NCBI GenBank assembly: GCA_958496175.1
Contig: OY292274.1
Span: 57,980,630-58,044,629 of the forward strand
DNA: 64,000 nucleotides
Reading direction: 5' to 3'
Origin: Sisyra terminalis
Lineage: Eukaryota; Arthropoda; Insecta; Neuroptera; Sisyridae
Shown: positions 13,727-24,560 of the stretch, piece after piece
How positions within the stretch are numbered: position 1 is the stretch's first letter
How the letters are laid out: each line of letters begins with the position of its first letter
Position numbers and translations under genes: made by a program
The notes under the pieces: model-generated
Seen by the model: the letters and a program-made list of their open reading frames with translations, nothing else
Database searches by the model: none
Told to the model about the DNA's origin: nothing

Positions 13727-14556
13727 TATTTAAAAAAAAAATAGTACGCTAACCAAACTTGAGATATTAGTTTTATTAATTTAATAAGTATGAAAACCTG
13801 CAATGTAGATTTCAGTATTAAATAGCATATAATGGTAAGAAAATCTGATAATATATTAAAAAGCTTATTAATAGAAGGTAACTTAATATTTCAAAATAGT
13901 AATCAGTCTATTAAGGTAAGCACTATTCAATTTTCAAACGATATTTTAATTTTTTCGATTAGAATCATTTTAAATTTTTTACATTGTTTTTATTGTCCCC
14001 TGCATAATTTATGTAGAGAACAGGTTTACACTCTAAGCCGACGACAAACTTTCTAAGTCTCATTAAAATCTGCCCGGGATTCACTATACTTATACCCCTT
14101 GGCCTATTAAAAAGAAATAAATAAAGAATCTAGAAAAGTTTAACATTGGAATACTTACATTAAATTTTTCGACTACAAGATTCATAATAAGGCAAAATTC
14201 AATAATAAAAGGAACTCTTTTACTGCAAACTCTGCCGCATACATTAATTAAGATATTACAAAAACAATTCATACATTCATAAACACAACTTGGTACGTAT
14301 GTACTTAACGAAGCAACCCTTTTACATGAAAATTAAATTACTCGGCTCCAATTTCATTTGTTCCGTGAGGTTTAAAAAGTTATCAAATTTTATTCAATCA
14401 TTAAGTTGCCCATTGCGCATAAATTTCTCAACGTTACACGATAATTTTTCAGCCAATTTATTAATAGGTAATTGAAAATCCAATGGATAAACATTTCATA
14501 TTTTGAAAAGCTCCAAAAATTACAACGAAAAATAAAATTTTCATAACATAATATAA
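13727..14556. other. AT-rich non-coding DNA
   Basis: Short open frames (13832-14056, 14090-14272, 14290-14475) overlap on both strands and show no domain or splice context. No gene is called. Confidence 0.5.
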
Positions 14557-15579
14557 TCTATACTAATATATAAAATTCTTACGTCTGTCTGTACATTTCG
14601 ATTTTGAACCCAATTTTAGAGTAAATATTTGTTTCAAGAGGCCCTTACTCCAAATTTAACATTTTTAAAATTTTTTTCTGTCTGTCTGTCTGCTGTGTGT
14701 CCCGATTTAACTAGAGAACGGAACAACCAAATTTAATGAAATTTAGTATTAAGATACAACACAATTTCCCACAGACTATAGGCTACTTATTATTCCAAAA
14801 AAATTATAAGGAAAGGTATTCCTTAGGGATGAAAACATAAATTTTTACACTAGACAGGTGAGTTATATATCATTGGAAAGATAATTAAAAGTTAGAAAAT
14901 AATCTGTAAAAATATTTTTAGTAGAACTGATAAAGAGCACAGTAAATTTAATTTAAATTTAAAAAAATTGTCTCTTTGAAACATAAACCTTTATATATAC
15001 AAAACACATAATTGATGTTAATAGCGTAATGGCTTTTTTTTGAATATTTCTACCCTAAAAGAGTAAAAGAGGTCACTATGTTTGTATGAGAAAATGTAGA
15101 GTTAATCAACAATCGAAATTTTGAATTTAATAAGTGTTAAAAATAAATAAATAATAAATTAATAATAAGTGTCTGTTTTTGTAATATCATTTTAATAACA
15201 ACATTTTAAATAACTTCATTTCACTTAATTAGTATGAAAGTTTAGGAAGTAGGAACTTATACCAAATACCAAAGAGGCAGTTTTTAATTTTTGTTTGTTT
15301 TTCAACAATCAAACTCTTTTAAAATCTAATTTTTATGAACCAATGATTGTGACCTGGAGCAATTATTTAACATTAAGGGAGCAATTTTTTGTCATATATT
15401 TCATTATCAATCAAAAAATAAAATCTTCCAAACCAACTTTTCTTCGGTATTTAGAAACATTTGAAAATCAATTATTGTTATTGAAAATAAATAAAATATT
15501 CGAATTTCTTTCCACGCTTTCTATCTATTTCCAACATATCTATTTACGTTACGCAGACGAAGTTGCGGGGATCAGCTAG
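14557..15579 (+). mobile_element. Non-autonomous Helitron
   Basis: It starts TCTATACTAATATATAAAA after an A. It ends in a short GC-rich hairpin (CGCAGACGAAGTTGCG) followed by GGGGATCAGCTAG and then T. TC at the start, CTAG at the end, a hairpin about 10 bp before the 3' end and insertion between A and T are Helitron hallmarks. The 3' end is the same as in the elements at 35233 and 58694, but most of the body differs. The 94-codon frame at 15295-15579 reads through the element's terminal sequence, and no Rep/helicase coding is present. Confidence 0.82.
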
Positions 15580-17205
15580 TATTATTATAAATTCTCATAA
15601 AATTCTTTTTTTTTATTTATAAAATAAATAGGTAAACTTTATAGGAACATATTCGTAGATTTTGCTTACAATATGAATATGTATTGTACGTTCATCCTAA
15701 GCTCATAATATTATGCTTATACAGTATGTTTCTATCCTTTGAGGTTTCAACGTATATGTACTTGCAATATGCATAGCGTATGTACATCCTCATATATGTA
15801 CATATCTGTTTGTTTAGCAAAATATTCTTAGTTTTATTTTCCGTTAGTTTTGCGTCAAATTTTGTGCGAATAGCATTTTAACGAGCAAACCTTTATTATT
15901 TTACACATTCATGTCGTCTTTCATAATTAACATGCACTACTTTACTGCACTACTTATGTGCATAGTTTTTGAGAGCTTTGTTACATAAAATCATGGTGAA
16001 TATACAGATGTATTTTTAAAATGATGACCTCATTTAATTCAATTCACAACTAAAATTAAGGACAAATAAATGTCACAAAATAATATTGTTTTAAATCAAA
16101 TATTCAAAAGTTTCCATCGAATGATAAAACTTTGATTTGGAATTGACATACGTAGGTATGTTTATTTGTGATGGCCGATCAAATGAAGGTGAATAACGAA
16201 ATGGAAAACTAACTTTTATGTTTTAATTAAATTATTTATTGATGTGTGCTTTTTCATAAATACATTTTCGTCAGAGATATGAATCATTTGTAGTGGAAAG
16301 TTCCTAATGTATCGTATAAAATTTGTATGGCTTGGAATATAGGAAAATTCACATTGAATAACTTTATATCGGCTTAATGAATATTCTATTATATTTGGGA
16401 TATTTCAATATGATTGTATATGAAACACACTCCTTATTCCCAAATGTAAAATTTCTGCACAATTGGATTTGGTTGTTTGATCAAATCGCCGATGGTCTAC
16501 TTGAAAAGAGAAAGCTAATATTGTTATGTTCGAATGAATGAAACCTTAGAAAGGAAAAAATATAATTAAAAAAATGATTTATCGGTTCAAATAAAAGACT
16601 TTTGCCTCGATATAGCGACAAAAATGTTGTTTTCCTTAGTTTTTAGAGCACTAATAATTATTATTCTATTCAAATATACTCTCAACATCAATATTATAGT
16701 GGAATAAAATAATATCGTTTATGCCATTCTTCTGTGTTATATTTTTTGTAGTTTGCGAAAAATAAAGTGACCTAGAAAATAAAATATTCACACAAAAATT
16801 GCAAATTATGAAAATGTTTCAAGAATAATAAAAGGATTTGAAAAGGAATTTTCAACGAAAAGGTAGAATTTGTATGCCTTTGTTTAAATTGTGTTCTCAT
16901 TAAAATATTTTGTAGCTAGACTCATTAAACATACTTATGCTGTACGCAAATGATAGGTAGCTTCTTATAATTTCATCTAAATGTTTCTAGAAATTTTAAC
17001 AACTACATAAATATTTTTGTGTGCAAAACATATGTAAACGTTAAACAAATTTAAGCTTTTGTGATGTATTTTGAATTTTTGTGTTCAAAGTGAAATTTAA
17101 ATTAAACCTTTTGTATGGACATCATAAATTTTAGCTCACCTTTGCCTTTATATACATACATCAAGCTCTGGCCAAGCCAAATTTATTTTTTGTGTTCAAC
17201 TTAGA
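15580..17205. other. AT-rich non-coding DNA
   Basis: No ORF of note and no repeat ends recognised. Confidence 0.55.
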
Positions 17206-17420
17206 ATTTCATATCTTATTTTGAAAAAGCTATAAATTTTATGATTTTTTTCCAAAAAAAAAAATTTAATTGATTTGGGAGTCCAAAACACTCATCCGTT
17301 AGTCGATGGCGTTTAATATAGTAAAATTTTCTTGAGTACCCCAACATGTTGACAAGAACGGATCCAGGATTTTTTCTAGGAAGATCACAAGGGTTGGACG
17401 GACAAAAAAATCAACAATAA
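17206..17420 (+). repeat. 215-bp direct repeat, left copy
   Basis: It is nearly identical to 17684-17900. Both run from ATTTCATATCTTATTTTGAA to CAACAATAA or its near match. The pair brackets the PLE end at 17421-17683. It contains GGATCCAGGATTTTTTCTAGG, a string reminiscent of hAT-type ends, but no element ends were defined. Confidence 0.85.
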
Positions 17421-17683
17421 CTGAAAAAATAACTGAAATGGTGAATCATCACAAAGCAGTTACGGAGTGATCCAAACTACTTGATGACCACTGAGGAAGA
17501 TTGCTTGGCAATCGAAATACGCACCTGGGCTATACGTCACGAATATTGTTGTTTGAACTTCTGTTCAAATTTATGTTTATGGTATGATTTTCATATATTA
17601 TTATATTAAACTATACTATAAATTGGACCGCAATATATCCTATATATAGTATACACACAACAATAAGTGATTTTTACCTTATC
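17421..17683 (+). mobile_element. 3' end of a Penelope-like element
   Basis: It begins with a short coding tail that reads NHHKAVTE then stop (17441-17470). This matches the tail NHHKAITE of the GIY-YIG PLE at 51648-52437. It continues through the same ~180-bp non-coding end found at 29700-30105, 51425-51660 and 52441-52630. The copy is severely 5'-truncated. Confidence 0.8.
17491..17538 (+). ncRNA. Hammerhead-like ribozyme motif, GIY-YIG PLE family
   Basis: CUGAGGA is followed by an extra A, a 6-bp helix GAUUGC/GCAAUC closed by UUG, then GAAA, and further on ACGUC. This is the order of a hammerhead core (C3-U4-G5-A6-N7-G8-A9, helix II, G12-A13-A14). The extra A after A9 departs from consensus but is known in a viroid hammerhead. 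Helix III is not a clean fit in this copy, so activity is doubtful. Confidence 0.45.
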
Positions 17684-17900
17684 ATTTCATATCTTATTTT
17701 GAAAAATCTCTAAATTTTATGAATTTTTTTTCCAAAAAACAAATTTAAATTGATTTGGGAGTCCAAAACACTCATCCGTTAGTCGATGGCATTTAATATT
17801 GGAAAATTTGTTTGGATACCCCAACATGTTGGCAAGAACGAATCCAGGATTTTTTCTAGGAAGGCCACAAGGGGCGGACGGACAAAATAATTAACAATAA
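17684..17900 (+). repeat. 215-bp direct repeat, right copy
   Basis: It repeats 17206-17420 with scattered substitutions. It is either a very long target duplication made on insertion of the intervening PLE fragment, or a tandem repeat into whose junction the PLE inserted. Confidence 0.85.
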
Positions 17901-20061
17901 TTTATAAGTTCATGTATAGGAAGATTTATTTAAAAAAAATCATAGAAAAATTAAATGTTTAATTCACGAACACAATTTACAATTCCTTATTTTATTCATA
18001 TATTTAAACAACTCTGATAAGTTGATTTGTAATCAAAAATACCGTCTGGGGGGCATATGTCTTCACCCCTCTTAAATTCGGCGTTGTATGTAGGCATTGA
18101 AAGTAATAAGGAAGAAGATTGATTTACAAAAAAAAAAAGTTTAAAATCTGGCATTTTGATTCTAGAACTATGTGAAGTAGAAAGGGAAAGAAGTAATTCT
18201 TTTTATGGTAATAAGTACATTGAAACCTTTTAAAAGTATTAAGTGTTTCTATAATGAAAAGGATAAGAGAACAAAAATAAATCTTATATAGTTGTATTAG
18301 GCATAACAAAATTGAAAGTATTTTTTTTTCAATTTACAATGAGTTTATAGATGTAGTTGGTATATTTACTGCATTTTAAATACCAATTATATAGTCAGTG
18401 TAATTGGTTTTATCGAATTTCTTGGCAGATTGAATAAAACATTAAATTACTAAAAACTAAACTTCTTTTTCTTCAGTTTTTGTTCGTATAATATTAAAGA
18501 GTTAAATTAAATTGTAATATACTATTTTAAAATATCTAACAATAAAAAAAAGTTACCCGAAAGAAAAGATCTTGCATGGGTTCAACTGTAGTAACATATA
18601 ATAGATAGTAATCAATGGCGTTTTATTTTGTGCTATTCGTAATTTTTGAAATCCGAATGGAGGTAATATCTACATTGAATGAATATATTACTTCCTATAA
18701 AACTTCACACGTACTACACATAAATAAAAATGTTTAATGGCAAAGCTCGTTTTTTCCAGTTGGGATTAAATGTATTATTCATTTATACAACTAGAACATT
18801 GCATAAATTTTAAATTATAAAGTCATAAATTGTGAAAAATAACAAAAACGTTTATGTCGCTTAGATTACGACTACGATTAAAAAAAAATAAATCGCACGT
18901 ATTTATATATTAATGTTATTAGATAATTTTTAAAATATAATCATTTGACCGTAGTAAAACCATACTAGTATTGCTTTTATAATAACTTGTATGCATTAAA
19001 ATGTAAATGTATGCATCTGCACATGTCCGTGTTTATATTTAGATGATAATATTGAATATGAATATTGTATTCATATAGTGTTGTTTATAAGGCTCTAGAT
19101 AACATGTAGCCATGTAAAATTATCGGAAAGCATACACCCGACCATTGTTACAATTTCATTCTTTTCAAATTCAAACAATAAAAAGAATTCATTTATTTAG
19201 AACGGAAAAAATACAAACACTTCATACCTCTTCGTTCGTGAGATTAAAAGTTGAACAATCCGTCGTGAACTTGAGGATATCTGAAAGGAAAGTCATAAAT
19301 CACAAATTTGGGATATCTAATATTTTTTCTGTTGCAAACATGCGAAGAAACCTTAACCCATAAAAAATAATTTGATTGATGGTTATTGAAAATTGTTATC
19401 GCAATATAAATCACAACGTTTCGAAAAAGGCACAATTACATAAATAATGGATTTCTCAAGTATAATGCAAATCAAATCGTTGTTGGGGTACTTTATTTTC
19501 TGTGAAATTTCACTATAAAAATAATTGTTTTTTAATTGATTAAAGGATAAACACTTTTAATAAAACATTCCCGATAGTTTATATAATAAATGAATTCTGA
19601 TAAAAGATCATGATTTTTTTGCATTGGTTTAAACTTACGAGAGATTATTTTTTTTATGAATTAAACATAATTAGCAGTAATAAATTATATATTCTTTAAT
19701 TAAGAACAAAACAAAACCGTTTTGAATATTACGTTTTATAATTAGGTACGGTTTTACTAACTTTATCAAAAGCCAGCCAGTAGATTGTTAGATCAATTTA
19801 AGTTTAATTAACAATTATAAATAAACTTCAAAGCAAACTCAAAACTACAAGAATTTAATATAGCATACACCATTAGTGAAAAAGTTATTTATAAATGGGA
19901 GCACCGCATTCATCTAATTTAAATTAATCGAAACTCTGTATAATTTCAAACTGGAATAGTTTTAAAAAATGCGAATTATCATTTAGATTTATGCTCATAT
20001 TCAAATACAAGTGATATGTAGGTACATTAAAATTAAATTATCAAAAGTTTAAAATAGCCAC
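17901..20061. other. AT-rich non-coding DNA
   Basis: No gene supported. Two opposed short frames at 19145-19435 overlap each other and lack features of real coding. The last eight bases, ATAGCCAC, are the left target duplication of the next element. Confidence 0.5.
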
Positions 20062-20907
20062 TAGGGTTTTTTTTTTTTTGGGACTATCATTTTTTTTTTG
20101 CTCCCATGCCGAAATTTTGTGGTAAATACTTCAAAAAAAAATCCCTGAAAGTTTGAGCTCTTAATATTAATATTAAGTACTCGCTCACAGCGTGTGAATA
20201 TTTTCCACTTAAAATACACGTAAACTTTGATTTTTTTTTAAAATTTTTATAGCTCAGCGGCATTTTATGGTATCGCCTCGCTCAAAGTCGGGATTTTTTT
20301 ACAATTGTATGCTCTACAAAAGTGCCTATTTTTAATAATTTTTAATAAGGAATAAAAAATCAATATTTTCTTAAATTTTACTCAATAACCCCTAAAATTT
20401 TATAGTAAGAGAAATTCAAGGCTCAATATCTCCAGAAATATCGATCTTAGCAATTTGGTTTTCCGAAACTTTTTTGTAGGAAATTAAATTTCCTATAAAT
20501 TTGCTATTTATATTTTTTCTGTAGGTCTTGTAATTCATGAGTAACTGAGAGAAAAACGAGAAATCTATGAAAAATCTATGAAAAATCAAGGCTTAGTGAC
20601 CCGTACTACCTCGCCCGTGTAAATTACGATTTTGCCGCAATAGGCACTTTTGTAGAGCATACAATTGTAAAAAAATCCCAACTTTGAGCGAGGCGATACC
20701 ATAAAATGTCGCTGAGCTATAAAAATTTAAAAAAAAAATCAAAGTTTACGTGTATTTTAAATGGAAAATATTCACACGCTGTGAGCGAGTACTTAATATT
20801 AATATTAAGAGCTCAAACTTTCAGGGAATTTTTTTTGAAGTATTTCCAACAAAATTTCGGCATGGGAGCAAAAAAAAATAATAGTCCCAGAAAAAAAAAA
20901 CACCCTA
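20062..20907. mobile_element. Long-TIR element with 8-bp target duplication
   Basis: An 846-bp element beginning TAGGGT and ending ACCCTA. Its inverted repeats of about 280 bp differ at only a few positions, with a loop of about 290 bp. The 8-bp direct repeat ATAGCCAC lies at 20054-20061 and 20908-20915. It fits the hAT target preference (T at position 2, A at position 7). hAT elements normally have short TIRs, so the long arms are atypical and another superfamily with 8-9 bp duplications is possible. No transposase is present; the 89-codon frame at 20706-20975 is read-through of the arm. Confidence 0.88.
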
Positions 20908-20915
20908 ATAGCCAC

Positions 20916-22187
20916 CCTCAAAAAAAGGAAACCTTTTATTTTGAAAATATTATTTCTATACATATAATCTTATAAGATGATAATCTCCAATGCTAATTTA
21001 GAATTAACTTTTCGACAAATAAACAGCATCTGCGTTTTCAACCATTAATTTCAACATAAAGGGAATATTAGGATACCTAGAATTTATACTACACAGTATC
21101 TAAAACGAATCATTTCTTTATTAACTGTATTTAGGAACAACGGTCTAACATGATAATTACGCACGACTGAATTTCCGATCCTAAATACTGCAGGATCCTC
21201 CTTTTTACTGCTCACAAAGGTTATTTGAAAACATATTGGAACATAGTTACGATTCAATCTGCTTAATCGAAATTCTGAACTGAATATCAAATTGCACTAA
21301 TAATTTCATATTATTTTCTGTTTGCAATGGAATAAAATGAATAGAGGTATGTAAATGGTGCATTTAATTTAAAACCTTTTATTTTTGCTTTGTACAATCA
21401 AGTAAAATATAATATACTTCGTTGTACATTTTCAAGTAGATGTGCTTATATAATTGAATTCAATTTCAATGCAAACAGAAAATTAATTGAACGTTCATTC
21501 GTTTTGTAGTTGAAAAACTCATATTTTACATTCTTTTATTGAATATAAATATTTTATTTCGAATTCCACATGTTCCAAATACGCATTTTATGTTTATTAT
21601 CTTTACAATTATAGGTAGGCAGTTTACATTTTATAAATTTTAATAACATTTATAGCCTCTTAATTCAATTTCTCTTTTCTATTTCTTCAATATACAGTGT
21701 TAGTAATTTTTGAAACACAAAATTCTTAAATAGGTAGTTTTGCCTCTAAAACAATTCTTTTGTAAAGCTCTAGCAAAGATAACGAAGCTGTAGGTACAAT
21801 TAAAACAACGAAATTTTAATATTTTAAACATTCACCACGGAGCAAACGATTTTACTCCAATATGCAAAATATTTAACAAGGTAAAGAAGTTGGAATGAGA
21901 AAAATATCGTATCCTAAGAATTTCCAAACGCGGTTTGTAATGATAGCCACGCAATTATTAAGGGTTGTGGTGGATTAAATAATGATGGCAAATATGGTAT
22001 GCTACCCAACATCTTACCATAATGGATTCCGGCTCTTATAAAAAAAAATATAATGATTTTCTTATATTTTTTTTACTAGTATTCATGTGGTATTTTACCA
22101 ATTTTAACCGTTTTCTGCAATATTAAAAGGTGCAATATTATTAGTTAAATCGTCAATAGATTTTTTATCGTCGGTTGCATCGTCGCT
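20916..22187. other. AT-rich non-coding DNA
   Basis: A 68-codon minus-strand frame (21084-21290) has a more protein-like composition than its surroundings but no ATG and no recognisable family. It is not called. Confidence 0.5.
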
Positions 22188-22598
22188 ACCATTTAGGGCA
22201 TAAGTGCATAATAATACTTATGAAGGATAAAAAAATATTTTTTGAGAAATTTTCACAAAGCAAGTCGTCTTGTTATTTAATGTTTGTTATAAAAATTACA
22301 GTGCAATGGTCTGCGTATCGATTTTACATCAAATTGATCTAATTAACAATGATATAGTATGGTATCTACTAATGTTTTAAGTGAAACTTGAATCTTTTCG
22401 TAATGTCTTACGTTTATCGTCAAGAACTAACATACCAAATTGAAATTAGTAGATTCTTTTATGTAAGACTGTTCGTTGAAATTAGCCAATAATTACAATC
22501 GACAAATTTGTTGTGTCCATATTTTACATAATATTATTTAATTTTTAGCAGGAAAGTGGACATGAAATGATGTAGATTCATATGCTTATAATTAATTC

Positions 22599-22636
22599 AG
22601 CGACGTTTCGGTCCTTTATTTGACCTTCATCAGGCT
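22599..22636 (-). ncRNA. Hammerhead-like motif (PLE family B, left arm)
   Basis: On the minus strand AGC, CUGAUGA, an extra A, helix GGUC/GACC around an AAAUAAAG loop, GAAA, then CGUC and GCU. AGC and GCU can pair as a 3-bp helix I. ACGU after GAA is self-complementary, so a stable helix III would need a dimer, as proposed for other PLE hammerheads. C follows ACGU at the expected cleavage position. Confidence 0.6.
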
Positions 22637-22679
22637 TCTTAATATAAATATTATATACATTATATACTTTATATTAAAA

Positions 22680-22717
22680 AGCCTGGTGAAGGTCAAATAA
22701 AGGACCGAAACGTCGCT
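22680..22717 (+). ncRNA. Hammerhead-like motif (PLE family B, right arm)
   Basis: The same layout as its partner in the left arm, but the core reads CUGGUGA. N7 may vary, so G there is tolerated. All other core positions and both helices are kept. Confidence 0.58.
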
Positions 22718-23431
22718 GAATTAATTATTAGTATATGGATCTACATCCTTTCATGTCCATTTTCTTGCTAAAAATTAAATAATATCATGTAGAATATGGA
22801 CACAAAAAATTTGTCGACACAACTAAGTTCAATTAGGTATGTTAGTTCTCGATGGTAAACGTAAGACATTACGAAAAGATTCAAGTTTCACTTAAGACAT
22901 TAGTAGATACCAATGTTAATTAGATCAATTTGATGTAAAATTGATACGCAGACCATTGCACTGTAATTTTTATAACAAACATTAAATAAAAAAACGACTT
23001 GCTTTGTGAAAATTTTTCAAAAAATATTTTTTTATTCTTCATAAGTATTATTATGCACCTATGCTCTAGATGGTAGCAGTAATAAGATAAATTTTTTAAT
23101 ATATTCCACAGCGTTTATTATTTATTTTAACAAATTTATTGGTCTCGGTTTATTAAAACTTGCTAATTTAGAATTACCGATTTAGTATTCATTTTCCCGA
23201 AAAATATTTCATTTAATCCAAAATATTTTCAATAAAATAAAATAAAAAAAGGTAAAAAAAAATTTGCAGACCAAATTTTAATTTCAACAACGTTTAAATG
23301 ACACCAAACTTTAAAAACAATACGTTTACTTAATTGTGTAATCTTATTAGCAATATTTAAGTGAAATTATTTAATTTTTAGCAGGAAAGGAGACATGAAA
23401 GGATGTAAATCCATATACTAATAAATAATTC

Positions 23432-23469
23432 AGCGACGTTTCGGTCTTTTATTTGACCTTCATCAGGCT
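23432..23469 (-). ncRNA. Hammerhead-like motif (PLE family B)
   Basis: CUGAUGA, extra A, helix GGUC/GACC, GAAA, CGUC, with AGC/GCU flanks, as in the left arm at 22599. The loop is AAAUAAAA. Confidence 0.58.
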
Positions 23470-23541
23470 TCTTAATATGAAGTATATAATGAATGTATGT
23501 AATAAAAAAATTATAATCTATGTCACTGTGTATTTGATGTA

Positions 23542-24434
23542 GGGGAACCTGGGGCGGAACGGGGCACCTAAGTTTTAATTACAATTTACGAGAAATTTAA
23601 AGAAACAATCTCATTGTTTTGTAAATTATATATTCATTTAATTCATTCTTTACAAATAAAAAAACGTTTTATTGATTTAAATTAATAATTAATATTAAAA
23701 AGTTAGGTTTAAAAAAAATGAAAATTTCCCATTCTGCCCTATCCCCTGGGGCACAATGGGAAATGAGCCTGGAGCGCAATGGGATTTTTGTTATTGGCAT
23801 AGTTCGCAAATGAAGACACTGTCATCATAGTGTTTAACTCAGCACATGCCAAATGTGCCCATTTTTGACAAATACTACAGGAACACCAGCTTTCATTAGA
23901 TTTGGAGTTTAAATCCTGACAGTATAAGCAAATTATCTCTGCATCTTCCGACCTTTCTTATATATGAGCTGTCGGCTAGTTTTCCTTATATATGTACTTA
24001 CTATCGGTGATAAAATAAAAATGTCTATCTAAATGGGAAATACTATCTGAATGGTATATCCCATTCCACCCCACCCATTGTCACCCAAAGCACCTTTCCC
24101 ACAAGCACGACTATTATGGCAGGATATATTGGTTATATTTGAATTTTCACTAGGCTTTTAGTTAGTCAACAGTATGTTTAAACAAACATGTCATGTTAAT
24201 ATTCAAACAAAAAATAGAACATAGGATAATTACTTTAGTATTACTTTGCAAAAATTAGAATTCGGAAACGTTTATTTCGACTTTTGATAAAAATAAAAAC
24301 AACTGCACTCTTTACTGGCAATAGCCACTTTTTATAATGCAGTACAGTTAATTGAACATTGAGCATGATTTGTACGCGTTTTTGTCACCTGTAACAAGCG
24401 CTAATTCCATTTCCCATTCCGCCCCATGTTCCCA
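23542..24434 (-). mobile_element. Pogo-like non-autonomous transposon, copy 1
   Basis: It is flanked by TA on both sides (23540-23541, 24435-24436). Its inverted ends are GGGGAACCTGGGGCGGAA on the left and TGGGAACATGGGGCGGAA on the right, reverse complemented. Subterminal strings of the GGGGCACAATGGGAA type recur inside. The TA target and a transposase C-terminal PHD-finger remnant (23791-23957) point to the pogo/Tigger branch of Tc1/mariner. A second copy lies at 42064-42978. Confidence 0.82.
23791..23957 (-). pseudogene. PHD-finger tail of a pogo-like transposase (broken)
   Basis: The frame shows a CxxC ... CxC-xx-C ... WAH-xx-C pattern (residues ICLYC, WCSCSIC, KWAHLAC), then a one-base frame change, then FICELCQ and a stop. 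That is the Cys4-His-Cys3 order of the PHD finger that ends many insect pogo/Jerky-type DDE transposases. The upstream catalytic DDE domain is absent. The frame change lies at the same place as in 42315-42481, so both copies descend from a progenitor that already had it, or the junction was once spliced. Confidence 0.72.
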
Positions 24435-24458
24435 TACATTATATACTTTATATTAAGA

Positions 24459-24496
24459 AGCCTGTTGAAGGTCAAATAAAAGACCGAAACGTCGCT
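24459..24496 (+). ncRNA. Hammerhead-like motif (PLE family B), degenerate
   Basis: It has the same layout but the core reads CUGUUGA, losing the invariant A6, so this copy is probably inactive. Confidence 0.5.
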
Positions 24497-24560
24497 GAAT
24501 TAATTATTAGTATATGGATCTACATCCTTTCATGTCCATTTTCTTGCTAAAATTTTAATA

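Larger units (their letters stand above)
22188..23077. mobile_element. Head-to-head Penelope-like element ends (palindrome)
   Basis: Two arms of about 460 bp (22188-22648) and about 415 bp (22660-23077) are inverted copies, differing by an internal deletion in the right arm and point changes. Each arm starts at the centre with a hammerhead-like motif and runs outward through the same non-coding end. Shared outer borders contain GCTACCAT and GTGCATAATAATACTTATGA. The sequence type (CTGATGAAGG ... ACCGAAACGTCG) is that of PLE termini. No RT or GIY-YIG coding is retained. Confidence 0.78.
23365..24560. mobile_element. Second head-to-head PLE family-B end pair, interrupted
   Basis: Short inverted arms at 23365 to about 23515 and about 24437-24560 match the inner parts of 22188-23077, including the hammerhead-like motifs and the TTTAGCAGGAAA border. 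A pogo-like transposon (23542-24434) has inserted near the centre, so it is younger than the PLE palindrome. Confidence 0.75.

Noticed and set aside
21084..21290. Minus-strand 68-codon frame with mixed composition
   Set aside because: No ATG, no domain, no splice context.
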